Assembly: GCF_003576645.1 (NCBI RefSeq)
Contig: NC_044917.1
Location: 10,900,958-10,964,957, forward strand
Direction of reading: 5' to 3'
DNA: 64,000 bases
DNA from: Ipomoea triloba
Taxonomy: Eukaryota > Streptophyta > Magnoliopsida > Solanales > Convolvulaceae
Program-made: the position numbers and the translations under genes
Notes under the pieces: model-generated
Database searches by the model: none
Told to the model about the DNA's origin: nothing
What the model saw: only the letters and a program-made list of their open reading frames with translations
In this document: piece by piece, positions 21,749 through 33,130 of the stretch
How the letters are laid out: every line of letters begins with the position of its first letter
Position numbering within the stretch: position 1 is the first letter of the stretch

Positions 21749-23509
21749 GACTATTCACAGTCTAAAAGAGGTGCAATTTACCAAACTACCCCACATATAT
21801 AATGGAGACCATTGATGGGGGAAGGCACTAATACTGTAACGAAATTTGGAACATGATTAACATTCATGTATCCGATCCTATTTTTTACTTTCCCTTCTCA
21901 CTATTTGTTTTTAATGACGTCCAAAGTACAAATAATCGCATGGATTTTTATTTTTTAAGAATATGAATTATGAAACAATAAAAATGTTCAAAATTGATTT
22001 ACATGGATGGTACGGTGGCTAAGATATCAATGGTGGGAGGTAATGATTAGCTACATTCTTCAAACTTCAAAGCACTCAAAGATGATAATCAATGCCGCCT
22101 AATTATTAGTTTAGGAAAATAATCTCTTCAAAATCAGAGAGTATATAATTTGATTAATTTCTATTATAATTGTCTATTGATTGAATATAAGCAATTATTA
22201 CTCCGTATTTTTTTTAATTATCACTTACTAAATAATGATTAGATATTATATTTAAAAAAATTAAGAGTACTCCGTATAATTTTAGAATGTATGGTACAAT
22301 CTGATATGGTATTAATGAGATCAAGAGTTGATCCTGACCTATCAAACTTTTTCATTAATTTCTATTACCTTCAAAACTTTCAAAATTTTGTTTACACATG
22401 TATATATACTAGCATTTTGTATGCGCTATGCGAGAAAATTCATGCTTAATATTAAAATATAACTAAATAAAAAAATAAAAAATTTAAAAATTATTTTAAA
22501 TTATATTTCACAATTTTTTAAATTGATATTTTAATAATATAGAAAAATGAGAGAAAGAATATAATTTATATTTTTTATTTAGTAATAATAATGTACACAA
22601 TTTTCATAAAATTTATATCTACAAAAAAAAATTATAATACTAAGCTAGCATCCATATATGTTGCTATATATACATAAATACTATGTATTCTATACATTGT
22701 TGATTTAATATTCATAGATATTTAATTAAAATATAATTTACAATTAAATTAATTATTATATGACGATTTTAATAAAATGTTAGATGTAGGTGTATGGTAA
22801 TAGTGATGAAGTTATTAAATAATAATGGCGTTATAACAGTGTAATGGCAATTTTGTCTAACAAAAATGCAGTATGGATAATTTTGTCAAATAAAATGAAA
22901 TGTACAACATTTCAAGTAAAATGTATATTTTTATTATCACATAGAAAATAGAAAAAAATTATAGACATAACCTGAATTTACACCTACATATTATATTTTG
23001 ATTTAATTAAATTATATCATATGTAAAAGTACGGTTGATTTCCTTAAAATTTTTAGTTTAAACAATTAATGTTAAATTAGCCTAAAATGCTTTTAAAATT
23101 AAAATGTCCAAAATCAAATAATCGATTCAAAAGTTTAAAATAAAATTAACAATATAATTTTGACCGAAATCATTCAAACAAGATAGATACAAATGACTTG
23201 ATTCACAAGATTGAACATTGAAATTTAGCAGTTGAAAAATTATAATGTTGGTCAGAGTAACTATTGGACATTACTCCATTTAAATTCTAGTTTACCAATT
23301 ATTCAATTTTAGATTTATATTTATAGATCTCAATTATTTCATCATTATCCTACAACGAAAACTTATAACTCTGCATGATTCACCATGAATAGCGTTTAAC
23401 ATATTATCATCAAATGCTAAATCCCTAATCACTATATAAGACTCCATAATAAAAAAATAAATAAAATCAACTTCTACAATTTTATATCATGATAGTCAAC
23501 TTTGGGACT
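21749..23509. other. AT-rich spacer without genes
   Basis: This is very AT-rich DNA with short homopolymers and no open frame of note. I see no transposon ends that I can define. Confidence 0.6.
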
Positions 23510-23528
23510 AAATCTAACTCGAGTGCTA

Positions 23529-23833
23529 AGGATTGCGATTGGCGGAATATCATTATTTTTTCTGATTGTCAAGTGGTTTGCTCATTATTGAAGTCGGGTT
23601 CCCCGAATTTATCCTACGTTGGTTGTGTTATTCAAGAATGTCTCAATCTTAAACGACATTTTGATTCTGTGTCGTTCAGTTTTATTCCTAAATCAGCGAA
23701 TAAGTTGGCTCATGCTTTAGCTAGAGCTACTAATTCTCAGTCTGGTCCTCGTTTATGGTTTAATTCTATTCCTGATTGTGTTCAACATTTGATTAATGAT
23801 TAATTCGTCTTGGTTTGTTTTAAAAAAAAAAAA
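23529..23833 (+). mobile_element. 5'-truncated LINE with RNase H domain and 19-bp target duplication
   Basis: The insert encodes about 90 residues of an RVT_3-type RNase H (IIIFSDCQVVCSLL, then FSFIPKSANKLAHALARA) as found at the 3' end of plant L1-type LINEs. A stop codon and a poly(A) tail follow. It is bracketed by perfect 19-bp direct repeats (aaatctaactcgagtgcta) at 23510-23528 and 23834-23852. The open frame begins at 23489 in flanking DNA only by chance. The perfect repeats indicate a fairly recent insertion. Confidence 0.92.
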
Positions 23834-24878
23834 AAATCTAACTCGAGTGCTACGCGCGCGCACATGCGATTGAGGTAGCTTAGTTCGTGATAGTATACAC
23901 ACGCGCGATTGAGGTATAGTAGCTTAGTTGGTGATATATATGTATATCTTATTGCCTTAAGAGATTTAGGGATGACTGATGAGGGATCAAAGCTTGTTAT
24001 TATTATTTTTTTTTTTGGAAAGATTAAAACTTGTTAATTACATTAAATTGTAATTTTTATTTGTGATTTTTTATATTAATTGTGAAATTTATAATGTATT
24101 ATATGTGGTAATGATTATTTAAATTGATATGGTCCATATGGAATCTGTTTATTTTGTAATATAATTATGAAAAATTCTTTCAAAGAAAATTTACTTTTTA
24201 TAAACAAACTATTCAATATAATCTAGGAATTTTAACTATGCATCAATTCAAATTAATCTATAAATATATAAAGTTGATATAATTAAAATAAAAAATATTT
24301 ATGAATATTATATTAATATAGAAGATACGCAATTTGTAGCTTTATGGCAAAGCTACAAATTAAAAGCTGCCGAAAAGGATTGCCGCAGCACACCTTTTAA
24401 TTTTTTTATTATTTTTTATTATTTTATTATTATATTTATAATATAATATTATGTGAGTCTCATTTATTTTTTAAATGAGAGAGATTTTTCGGATGTAGAA
24501 TAAACAATGAAAATTTATAAATTTAATAATGTAGAAGTGAGACTCACTCTAAAAAGTGAGAGATATTTACGAGAATAAAAATAGTCTAAGTTATAAATAC
24601 TTTACTTCAAAAAGAAGGCAGCCGCCTAGGGTTTCTCTAAATCTCTCTTTTCTCTAATCTCTCTTGTTATCAACGCGGTCGCCGCCTCCGTGAAGCAAGC
24701 GGATCGGAGGCGGCGTCCCATCGTCTTCCCCTGCTGTCATCTCCACCTCAGATAGCGTCTGCCCTTCATTGTCTTCTCTGTTTTCACCGTTTTCCTCTAT
24801 CTCCACTGCTACCGGTCGTTTCTCTCTTATTTTCGCATTGTTGTTTTCATTTGCTTTGATTTATTGTTTTAATTTTGT

Positions 24879-25335
24879 TTGCAATTGATGTGTTTTCCTC
24901 TCGTTGTCTTGACGAGTTTCTTCATTCCTCTCGTTTACTTTGGCGAGTTCTTTTTCATAAAGCGTGAAACGATAAAACTAGTCATGACGTATGTGAATCT
25001 CATCCTGGGTGACAAACATGACAATGAAAAAGAGATTCCTCTGAACTATGATATGCAGTTCAACCCGTTGGAGATATTGTCAATGGATAGAAGAATGGAA
25101 ATAGATACTCAGGTGGTGTGCAAGACTATTCAACGAGTGTTAGTCTTGGGTACGTTTGACCAAATCATTAAAGAAGCTTTAAGTTCATCCAAAGAATTCA
25201 GCTTCAAATTTGTAAAACAGTCTGCGAATTAAGTTTTTTGTAGCATTGCTAGGGAAGTTGTTTCTATGTCTGACGGTAAGAAATGTTTGACCATTCCATC
25301 GATCTTTATTGTAAACGTCTCAGTCTATGATTAAT
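24879..25335 (+). pseudogene. Degenerate LINE-like RNase H fragment
   Basis: The frame 24879-25232 ends at a stop inside the pattern FSFKFVKQSAN, and the same frame continues after it with IAREVVSMSDG. Together with MEIDTQVVCKTIQ upstream this resembles the RVT_3 RNase H of plant LINEs (D-Q-VV--I, then F-FV-R-AN-VAH--AR). The region upstream (24600-24860) has a leader-like composition (gcagccgcctagggtttctc, CT-rich and GC-richer than its surroundings) that could be a LINE 5' UTR or a captured gene leader. The first about 50 residues of the frame match nothing I know. Confidence 0.5.
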
Positions 25336-26324
25336 GAATTAGCTTATTTATTTATTTTTTTATTTTTTTTAAAAAAAGTCTTAAGTTATATGATTTCATT
25401 TACATGTTCTCATATGCTATCTCAAATCCGGCATAGACGCAGGTTTAGGTTTAGGTATGAACGCAGTGGCGCCCAATTAAAACGGGTCTAATGATTAAAT
25501 ACAAAACTTTGAATAAACGTCTCGAAATTCATGATCCCATCCCAAGTCAGTGAGTCAGTCAGTCGTATTTGTTGACTTTCAACCTTCAACGCAAAGCTTA
25601 GTTGTCAGGATGGGTAGGTGGGTCCATTCAAACCCATTCCTCTGACCCTTTTTTTTTTTTACCGTGTCGTCCCTCCATGACCTTATAACCAGTGTACACG
25701 ACAAACTCTGCTTTGAATTCGGAAACCACAAACTAATCAACGTAATTATCACTCCTTCAATCTTCACTGTGTGTGGGGTTCAAACGGGAATTCTACTCTC
25801 ACACAGAAATATGAATGTTAATAGTGGTCAATTTGAAATTTTCAAAAATCAATATCACTGTATTAACGACGCATTATTATATTCCATTTAAGTTTATATA
25901 AATATTTATATTACTACCAAAAATTGAAGGCAAACAAGACTAGGTTTTCTTTATTTGTGGACTGTGGTGATAATATTGGTCCAAGTAAGATATGTTTAGT
26001 CGATATCGATAAAATGATTGACAACAAAGAAAATTAGAGATAAAGATGGAAATACGTATTTGAGTGAATACATTCGATTCACAGTCTATTTTGCAATCTT
26101 GCTGGCCCTTGTAATATTACCACTTGCCATTGCTCCTAACTCAATGTGAATAAACTCTTTTAAAATATAATAAGTACCCTATGAAACTGTATCATAAATC
26201 CTTATGTGTTACACAACATGTCGGATTATAATGAAAATGCAATAAGTATACTGAAAAATATAATACTAATTAGGAATAAATTGGTTGTTACTTATTAAGA
26301 AAAATGTAATACTTTTAGGGTCAC
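25336..26324. other. AT-rich spacer
   Basis: No gene is seen. Short frames on both strands have no recognisable domain. Confidence 0.5.
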
Positions 26325-26766
26325 ACTTGTGTGAGACCGTCTCACGGATTCTTATTTGTGAGACGGGTTGGATCGAGTCGAAGCATCATGCAAATGTCAT
26401 ACTTATATGTGCAAATCTCACACTTATATGCTCAAATATAACACTAATCAAAAATATAATTTTTGTTACTTATAAGAGAAAAAGTAATACATTTTTCATA
26501 ATAAGTAATGTTGACAATGCCTCTCACTTATAAGGGCAAATATAATACTTTTGAGCAAAAAATGTAATACTTTTAAATCGAAATGTAAAAGTATTGTATT
26601 TTCCCTTAAAAGTATTACATTTACCCTAATAAGTAACAAAAATTTTATTCCTGATTATTATTACATTTGAGCATATAAGTATAGCATTTGTGCATATAAG
26701 TGTTACATTTGCATCTTGATTCGACCCGACTCGACCCGTCTAATGGTGAGACAGTCTCACACAAGT
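26325..26766. mobile_element. Foldback MITE with long inverted arms
   Basis: The ends ACTTGTGTGAGACCGTCTCA and its near-inverse TGAGACAGTCTCACACAAGT (26747-26766) form about 20-bp terminal repeats with one mismatch. Complementarity then continues inward: tcatacttatatgtgcaaat pairs with the inverse phrases atttgtgcatataagtg near 26690, and the centre lies near 26590. The whole 440 bp could fold into one imperfect hairpin. There is no coding sequence. Flanking DNA carries further gtaatacttttaa copies, so the target duplication is hard to read. Confidence 0.8.
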
Positions 26767-28793
26767 TTTTGCCATACTTTTAAATCAAAATATTATACTT
26801 AGGATTGAATAGTTATTTATAAAAAAAATGTAATACTAATAATGAATAAATTGTTTAATTATTACTTATGAGATAAAGTGTAATATTTATGATAAAAAAT
26901 GTGATACATTTAATAGAAAAAATGTAATATTTTTAAAGTATGATTTACTGTTAAGATTTGAAGAATTACTTATGATGAAAATTGCAATACTTATTAGAAA
27001 AACCTGACCCATCTCGCAAATGGAAATTCATAAAATGATTTCACATGAGGATTTGCCTTTAAAATATGCATATGCCCATCTAGTGTGAATATTTGTTGCA
27101 AATATCAACTACTTTTCAAGTGAATAAATAATTTCAATAAAAATAATTTCAAAAATATTAATTAATAAATACACATATTAAAATTCAATGCCTATAATAT
27201 AACTTAACTAAATACAAACATTCATACATATGCGTACTTTTGAACAAACAAATAAATATCCATCCAAATCTTGAATAAAATGTATCCACCTGATTAAAAC
27301 TAAATAAATACATATTCAATATTGGCCTGGTATTTTTTATTTGAGTCGGCCAACTACAAATAATTTATGTTGGTTTACCTTCTTATGGTTATTTACGAGC
27401 TGATCACAATGCAAAATTTATCCAATCCATACCCTCAAATAGTGATTGCAGGTTTTTCTTATCACTGAAAAAAATACATATCGATTTCACTTTATTTGCT
27501 ATTCTTAAGTTATACTCCGTGCTAAACTTGTATGTCATGTATAGTAATGACTTTCTTTGGTAAATGACTTTTTGAAATAACCTCTTTTTGATTGATTTAA
27601 ATTGATTGACTTAGTCAAATAGCTAATATAGAAGTGTTTCATGTTGTAAATGGCTTTTGAAATCAATATTTTGGTCCACAGAGCTGATTAAAAAAATTAT
27701 TTTGAATAGCTTTCACATTATCCGCTAAAGTTCTCAAAAGTACAGTCAACTTACATGTTATACGCTAAACAACTTTGGTCCTAAAATTTTAAGTCAATCA
27801 AATGTGACAATGGACTTTCTTTTAGATCCTGAATGAGGGGAGACTCTTTTTTACAAGGTAGTATTTATTTTGTACTTTCTCAAAAATCTAAACGCCTACT
27901 ACTCAAGTTCGAACCTATAATCACTCATTTAAAATGATAACCATAATACTATCACACTATATGATAGTTGACAGGGGAAACCTTGATAACCCAAGAACAC
28001 TAAAATATTCTAGAGATCCTATGAGTCAATAGCATCCTCTTGAAGAGCTCTTAAGATTTTTCTTGAGGAATTGTCGAAGAATAACATCCCTCTACCACTA
28101 CTAAACGATCTCTTCGTAAAGAGATCAACAATACAATTTTGTTCTCTAATTAAAATATGTATCACATTTTTTGATAAAAAAAATGCATCATTTTAATAGA
28201 TTAATTTTAATCAGTGACTCTAATTTTGTCATAATTTTTATTAGTTGACCGTTTAACTTAATTGAATGTATTATCACCATTTGCACCATTTTGTACTAAA
28301 TTAAAAATAATCACATTGTTTCTATATGTACTTGGTGGAGGAAAACAATGAACTCTAACACTACCAAAGATACTCTTAACATTTACATTTGTAATGTGAA
28401 TTTAATTACTACGAGTATAAATTTGTAATTTTGTAAACATATCTTTAACTCATCACATACTATTATCCAATAAGTAAAATTTAGACAATCATCAGGAATT
28501 AGATTATAATTTCCATTACTAGTCAGGGTGACGAAGAAAAGGAACAAAAGTTTCAAGTAATTAAATGGAATACTTCTATTTGGTAGTGGTTGACTGGTTG
28601 GGATTCTAGTGCAAGACTAGTACGTATTGCTAGCGTAAGTGTATGCGTTGAGAATAATTGATCATGTGATAAATAAACTTTATAAATTTTAATATTTTGT
28701 TTTGTGAGAAAATATGTTAGTTGCTATTCAAATGTGTGCACGGATGAAACCTTAAGACACTATCGAAGTATCGGGCAAAGGACTCCCGATGAG
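26767..28793. other. AT-rich spacer
   Basis: No gene or definable transposon end is seen. Variants of aaaatgtaatac recur near 26820-26990 next to the foldback element and may be its decayed relatives. Confidence 0.5.
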
Positions 28794-29690
28794 TAAGAGT
28801 GTGTAAACTTTGGTGAAAGTTCAGTTAATCAATCGAACAAAAAAATTTTGGTTAATCATTTTTTTTAACCGGAATACTTCAGTTCGGTTAATGGTTAGAG
28901 GTTCTGTATGTAAAATTTTAATTAACGGTTAATTCGATTCGAAATTATCGGTTAACCGAAATTTTATTTATATAATATAAATTCCTAAAACTAAAATGAA
29001 ATCCCTAAGGACTATGGATGTTTGGGCTTTGGATTTTGTATTGAAGTTATGGATTTACGATTATTTTTAATATATAATATAAAATCCATAAAACTACAAT
29101 GAAATCCCTAAGGACTATGGATGTTTTGACTTTGGATTTTGTATTGAAGTTATGGATTTATGATTATTTTTAATATATATTATAAAATCCCTAAAACTAC
29201 AATGAAATCCCTAAGGACTATGGATGTTTTGACTTTGGATTTTGTATTGAGTTATAGATTTACTATTGTTTTTAATATGTAATATAAAATCCCTAAAACC
29301 AAAATGAAATCCCTGAGGATTATGGATGTTTGGACTTTGAATTTTGTATTGAAGTTATGATTTACTATTATTTTCAATATATACTATAAAGTCCATAAAA
29401 CTAAAATGAAACCCCTAAGGACTATGGATGTTTGGACTTTGGATTTTGTATTGAAGTTATGGATTATTTTTATGAGTAGGAAGTTATGAATTTATTATTA
29501 TAGGTATTGAAGTAATTTGATTTATTATTATAGGTATTATTTTAAGGATTTAATTCGGTAATAAAAAAACATGCACTTCGATTCGGTTAATTCGGTAATA
29601 CAAAGTTCAACTCGGTTAATGGTTAAAGCATTAAAAATTTCAGTTAAAACGATTCGGTTAACTGTTCAATTAACTGAATATGTACCCCTA
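28794..29690. mobile_element. Non-autonomous hAT-like element
   Basis: The flanks ccgatgag (28786-28793) and ctgatgag (29691-29698) make an 8-bp target duplication with one difference, as for hAT elements. The right end, inverted, reads TAGGGGTACATATTC and the left reads TAAGAGTGTGTAAAC. Subterminal regions are dense in ggttaa/ttcggttaa motifs on both strands. The core consists of tandem repeats. There is no transposase. Confidence 0.7.
28998..29480. repeat. Five tandem copies of a 102-103-bp unit inside the hAT-like element
   Basis: The marker gaaatccctaaggactatgg or a close variant starts at 28998, 29101, 29204, 29306 and 29408. Copies differ by scattered substitutions and 1-bp changes. 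Confidence 0.93.
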
Positions 29691-29698
29691 CTGATGAG

Positions 29699-32560
29699 GT
29701 AAATTAAACCAACTTAGATAAGTTATGACTTATTGAGTGACTGACTTAATTGAGAGGTTACTCAAGGTGACAAGCATACTGCTCAGATAAGCTTAGCTAT
29801 GACCAAAAAACCACATAAATTTTAATACTTCTCTCTTAACTGTTATTCTTAATAACTAGTGTTACACTACGACTTTATTTATTTTAAATTTATACTAACT
29901 CAAGTATTTTTAAATTATTTATTATAATTGATTTTATTTTCAATAATAAATTCTTAACTGTAATAATTTCAGTGATGTCTTTCAAATTCAATAGTTATTT
30001 AATACGAGTAGTACTTTTTTGGGGGGTGGGGGTGTTTTTTCATTAATTTAGATTTTATTAAAACTTTGAAAAGTTTTTTTTTTTTTTTTTTTAACAAAAG
30101 TTATGGTTGAAAATGATTTTTTGATCCTTTAATTATGATCATGGTGTAAATTTGTGTGTGCGTGTGTGTGTGTGTTTCTTTAATTTAGTAATAATAGAGA
30201 TAGGTTATCTCTTAAACTTGTAGCGAAATTATCACCGATTTAGTTCCTCATGTTAGGGTTTTGTTAAAAACTTTAGCAATCTTTCCTACAATTTTAAGAA
30301 TTAATTTTACATAGCGAATAATTAAGGGACTAAAATTACCATTAAAACCGTAAGTATCCCTTTTTCTTAATTATAATATTCTAGCTAAAATGATCTGATG
30401 TAGAAATTGAAGTTAAATTTTCACAAAATATATGTCAACTTTTAACTTTGTAAAGTACGTAGTATAATAACATATTTACATATGGAAATACATTTTATTT
30501 TATTTAGTATAAAAGATATTTATGTACGTGATTTGAATACTTAGCTTATTCTATTTTTATTCATTAAACCGACCACTTACTGTAAATACAATTCTTGAAG
30601 TTTATTCATAAAGTGAACCAAATAATGAAATAGAATTTATATTATACTCTTTATATATTCCAATCACTATAGAATATCAATCTTATTCCTTCAAAATATT
30701 TTTCATGAACCAAACATGCAATTATAGATCCACTATTCCAAGATTTAACGTATTGTTCACTCTCGGAGTCTAAGGTGATATGAACTAATCCGTAATTGAT
30801 AAATTCCTGATATTTTTGTGCATCAATTGTCCACCAAAAATTCGAGCGTTGAGCAATTAATGGGAATTGCTAATTTGCTACTATACATTAATTACCAAAA
30901 AAAAAAAAAAACCCTTTTATATGAAGACTTTGAGTTTGAGAGAGAGAAAAAGAACTTATGAGGAAGAAAATGACTTAAAGTGTTTTTTTTTTTTTTTTTT
31001 TAAAGAAAGTGTTTTATTTATTGATATAGTTTTTGAAAGACAGTGACACCTTATACAAATTAGCTATAAACTAACCATTAATTTTACTAAATATTTTAAT
31101 ATTATGTATCCAATTTAATTATATTTAACTATAAATTTGTAACAATTGATTTTTCAATTGTAAACAACTTTTCAATTAAGAGCCGCCATAGTCATTCAAT
31201 TTCTAATTGTTACATTGAATTTAAAATCATTATACAATTTAAAACTATTTATAAAAGTAGACAATTATTAATCAAAACGATTAATCATGTATTGCAACTC
31301 CAGTGAAAAATACAAATTTTTAAAATTATGTTAATTGCAACTTGCAAATGCCTAGTTTGAACACATTAATGATCTGTGATATAAATGACAGAAATTATTC
31401 CACTTTTTGAGAGAGAATCTTATTCCACTTAAATACTACAAATTGAATAAACATATTTATTAATGATCTATTGTGACACATGTTTTAATCTCATTAGAGA
31501 GAGAAAATGATTACCGATGTTGTTTACCTCGTCTGTTGATCAATAGATTCATTGCATTATATTAATAAAAGTGGTAATTCTAATTTTTTGTCGGATTTAT
31601 AGATTTTAACTATTTTTAAAAAATATATTCTTTTGATCATAATATTATTGTAATATGACATTTTTTGTCTTTTGTTAACAAAATCATTTATATGGCGTTG
31701 AATACAAGAGTATTTTTGTCTATTCAGTTATAAGTGTTAAGTTATTTTTCTTTATTGGTCATATGTTTATCATAATTTTTCTCATTGGTAATAAAATTGC
31801 TATTAATACAAAAGTCTATTGCAAATCCAAAAAAGTATAATTGAAAAATTTACAAGTCTACTTCATGAAAATCCATAAGACTTGTGATTCTATTACCAAG
31901 AAGAAAAAAAAAAAGAAAATTTTAACGTCATTTTTAGTGCCATTTAAACATATTTATTGACGGGGGACAAAAAATGATCATGTCACAATAATGTTAGGAA
32001 AAAAGACAAAAAATGAAATGACACCTATAAATCTATGACTAAAAAGAAAAAAAAGATTTAACATTTAGAACTAAATAGATTAAAATGTCATTGTATTTGA
32101 CACTATTTAAACATTTTTGTTGATAGATGACAATGGTCATGTCACAATATTACGATAATACTATGACCAAATATGGATATTAAAAAAGGACTAAAAGCGA
32201 GCTGAAACTTACAAATCTAAGACAAAAATGAAATTAACATTGAATAAAACATATAAAGATATATTTAAAATGGGAAGGAAATATTAATTTCCCTCAAAAT
32301 TTCTCCTAATATTTCATGGTTTATAATGATTGGATACCTGTGAATGGGATAACTCACCATTACTTCAAAAGAACGAAAAGATTGGAGTGAGAATTTTTAG
32401 AGAATGTTATCATTAGTCATTACAATACACTTGCAAATAAAATAATGGCAGTCAATATTTGATCAAAACAAAATAGTGCTCCGAGCGACCGAGCCGTAGT
32501 TTAATTGGTGGGACCGTTGAAAGTCGTTTAATCGTTTTTGTTTGGTGTACAAGTCGTTTA
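29699..32560. other. AT-rich gene-poor spacer with decayed repeats
   Basis: This stretch contains poly(T) runs near 30077 and 30980, a short (GT)n near 30150, and a diverged direct duplication of about 165 bp. The two halves of the duplication share atttaaacat-ttttgttga and atgtcacaataatg-like phrases at 31930-32010 and 32100-32160. No gene is seen. Confidence 0.5.
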
Positions 32561-32809
32561 TCATTGAAAATGAAAAGCAACGTTTTCACTTTTCACAATC
32601 GAAAAAAACGCGGGGCCCAGTCAAGTAGGCCCGTCACTCAAGTCCAAAAAGCCCCTCACCACCAACACGTAACCAAATTTTACGCAGGCGGCTTAAGTGA
32701 ACCGGGACCCACGATGACGTCACCGGATAATCAATTCAGTGGAGGGACCCTCGTATAGTCGTATACGCACTCGGCGCACATTAGTTTTACCGCACACCCA
32801 CCCGGTGCT

Positions 32810-32817
32810 CTATAAAA
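32810..32817 (+). promoter_or_regulatory. TATA box of the Nudix gene
   Basis: The sequence ctataaaa is followed about 30 bp later by a pyrimidine-rich likely start region. Upstream, near 32615-32630, are GGGCCCAG and GGCCCG motifs often found in promoters of widely expressed plant genes. Confidence 0.65.
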
Positions 32818-33130
32818 CTCCCTCGCCTTTCGGTTTGTTCGTTACATCAAGCATTTCACTCACCGAGCTTCAGTGTGTACCAGAACGGATTTTTACTCTT
32901 ACTCCGCTGTGACTCGGCGTTGAAACTTGGAACCCTAACTGATTCATCGTTTATTCGAAGTTTATTCGTTTTGCTCTGTTTCAAGGTAATCTTCGTTTAT
33001 CCTGAGAATTTCCGTGGTGAATTGGCTTCGATTTTAACGTTTTTGTTTGGAGAATTGCGGTTTTGGATTGTGACGTGAGAGCTCACGTATCATGTATGGC
33101 TGTGCTCTGTACAGGTTAAGTTTGGATTTG

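Noticed and set aside
26280..29700. CRISPR-like array of short repeats
   Set aside because: The repeats are tandem or inverted without unique spacers, and the genome is a plant nuclear genome.
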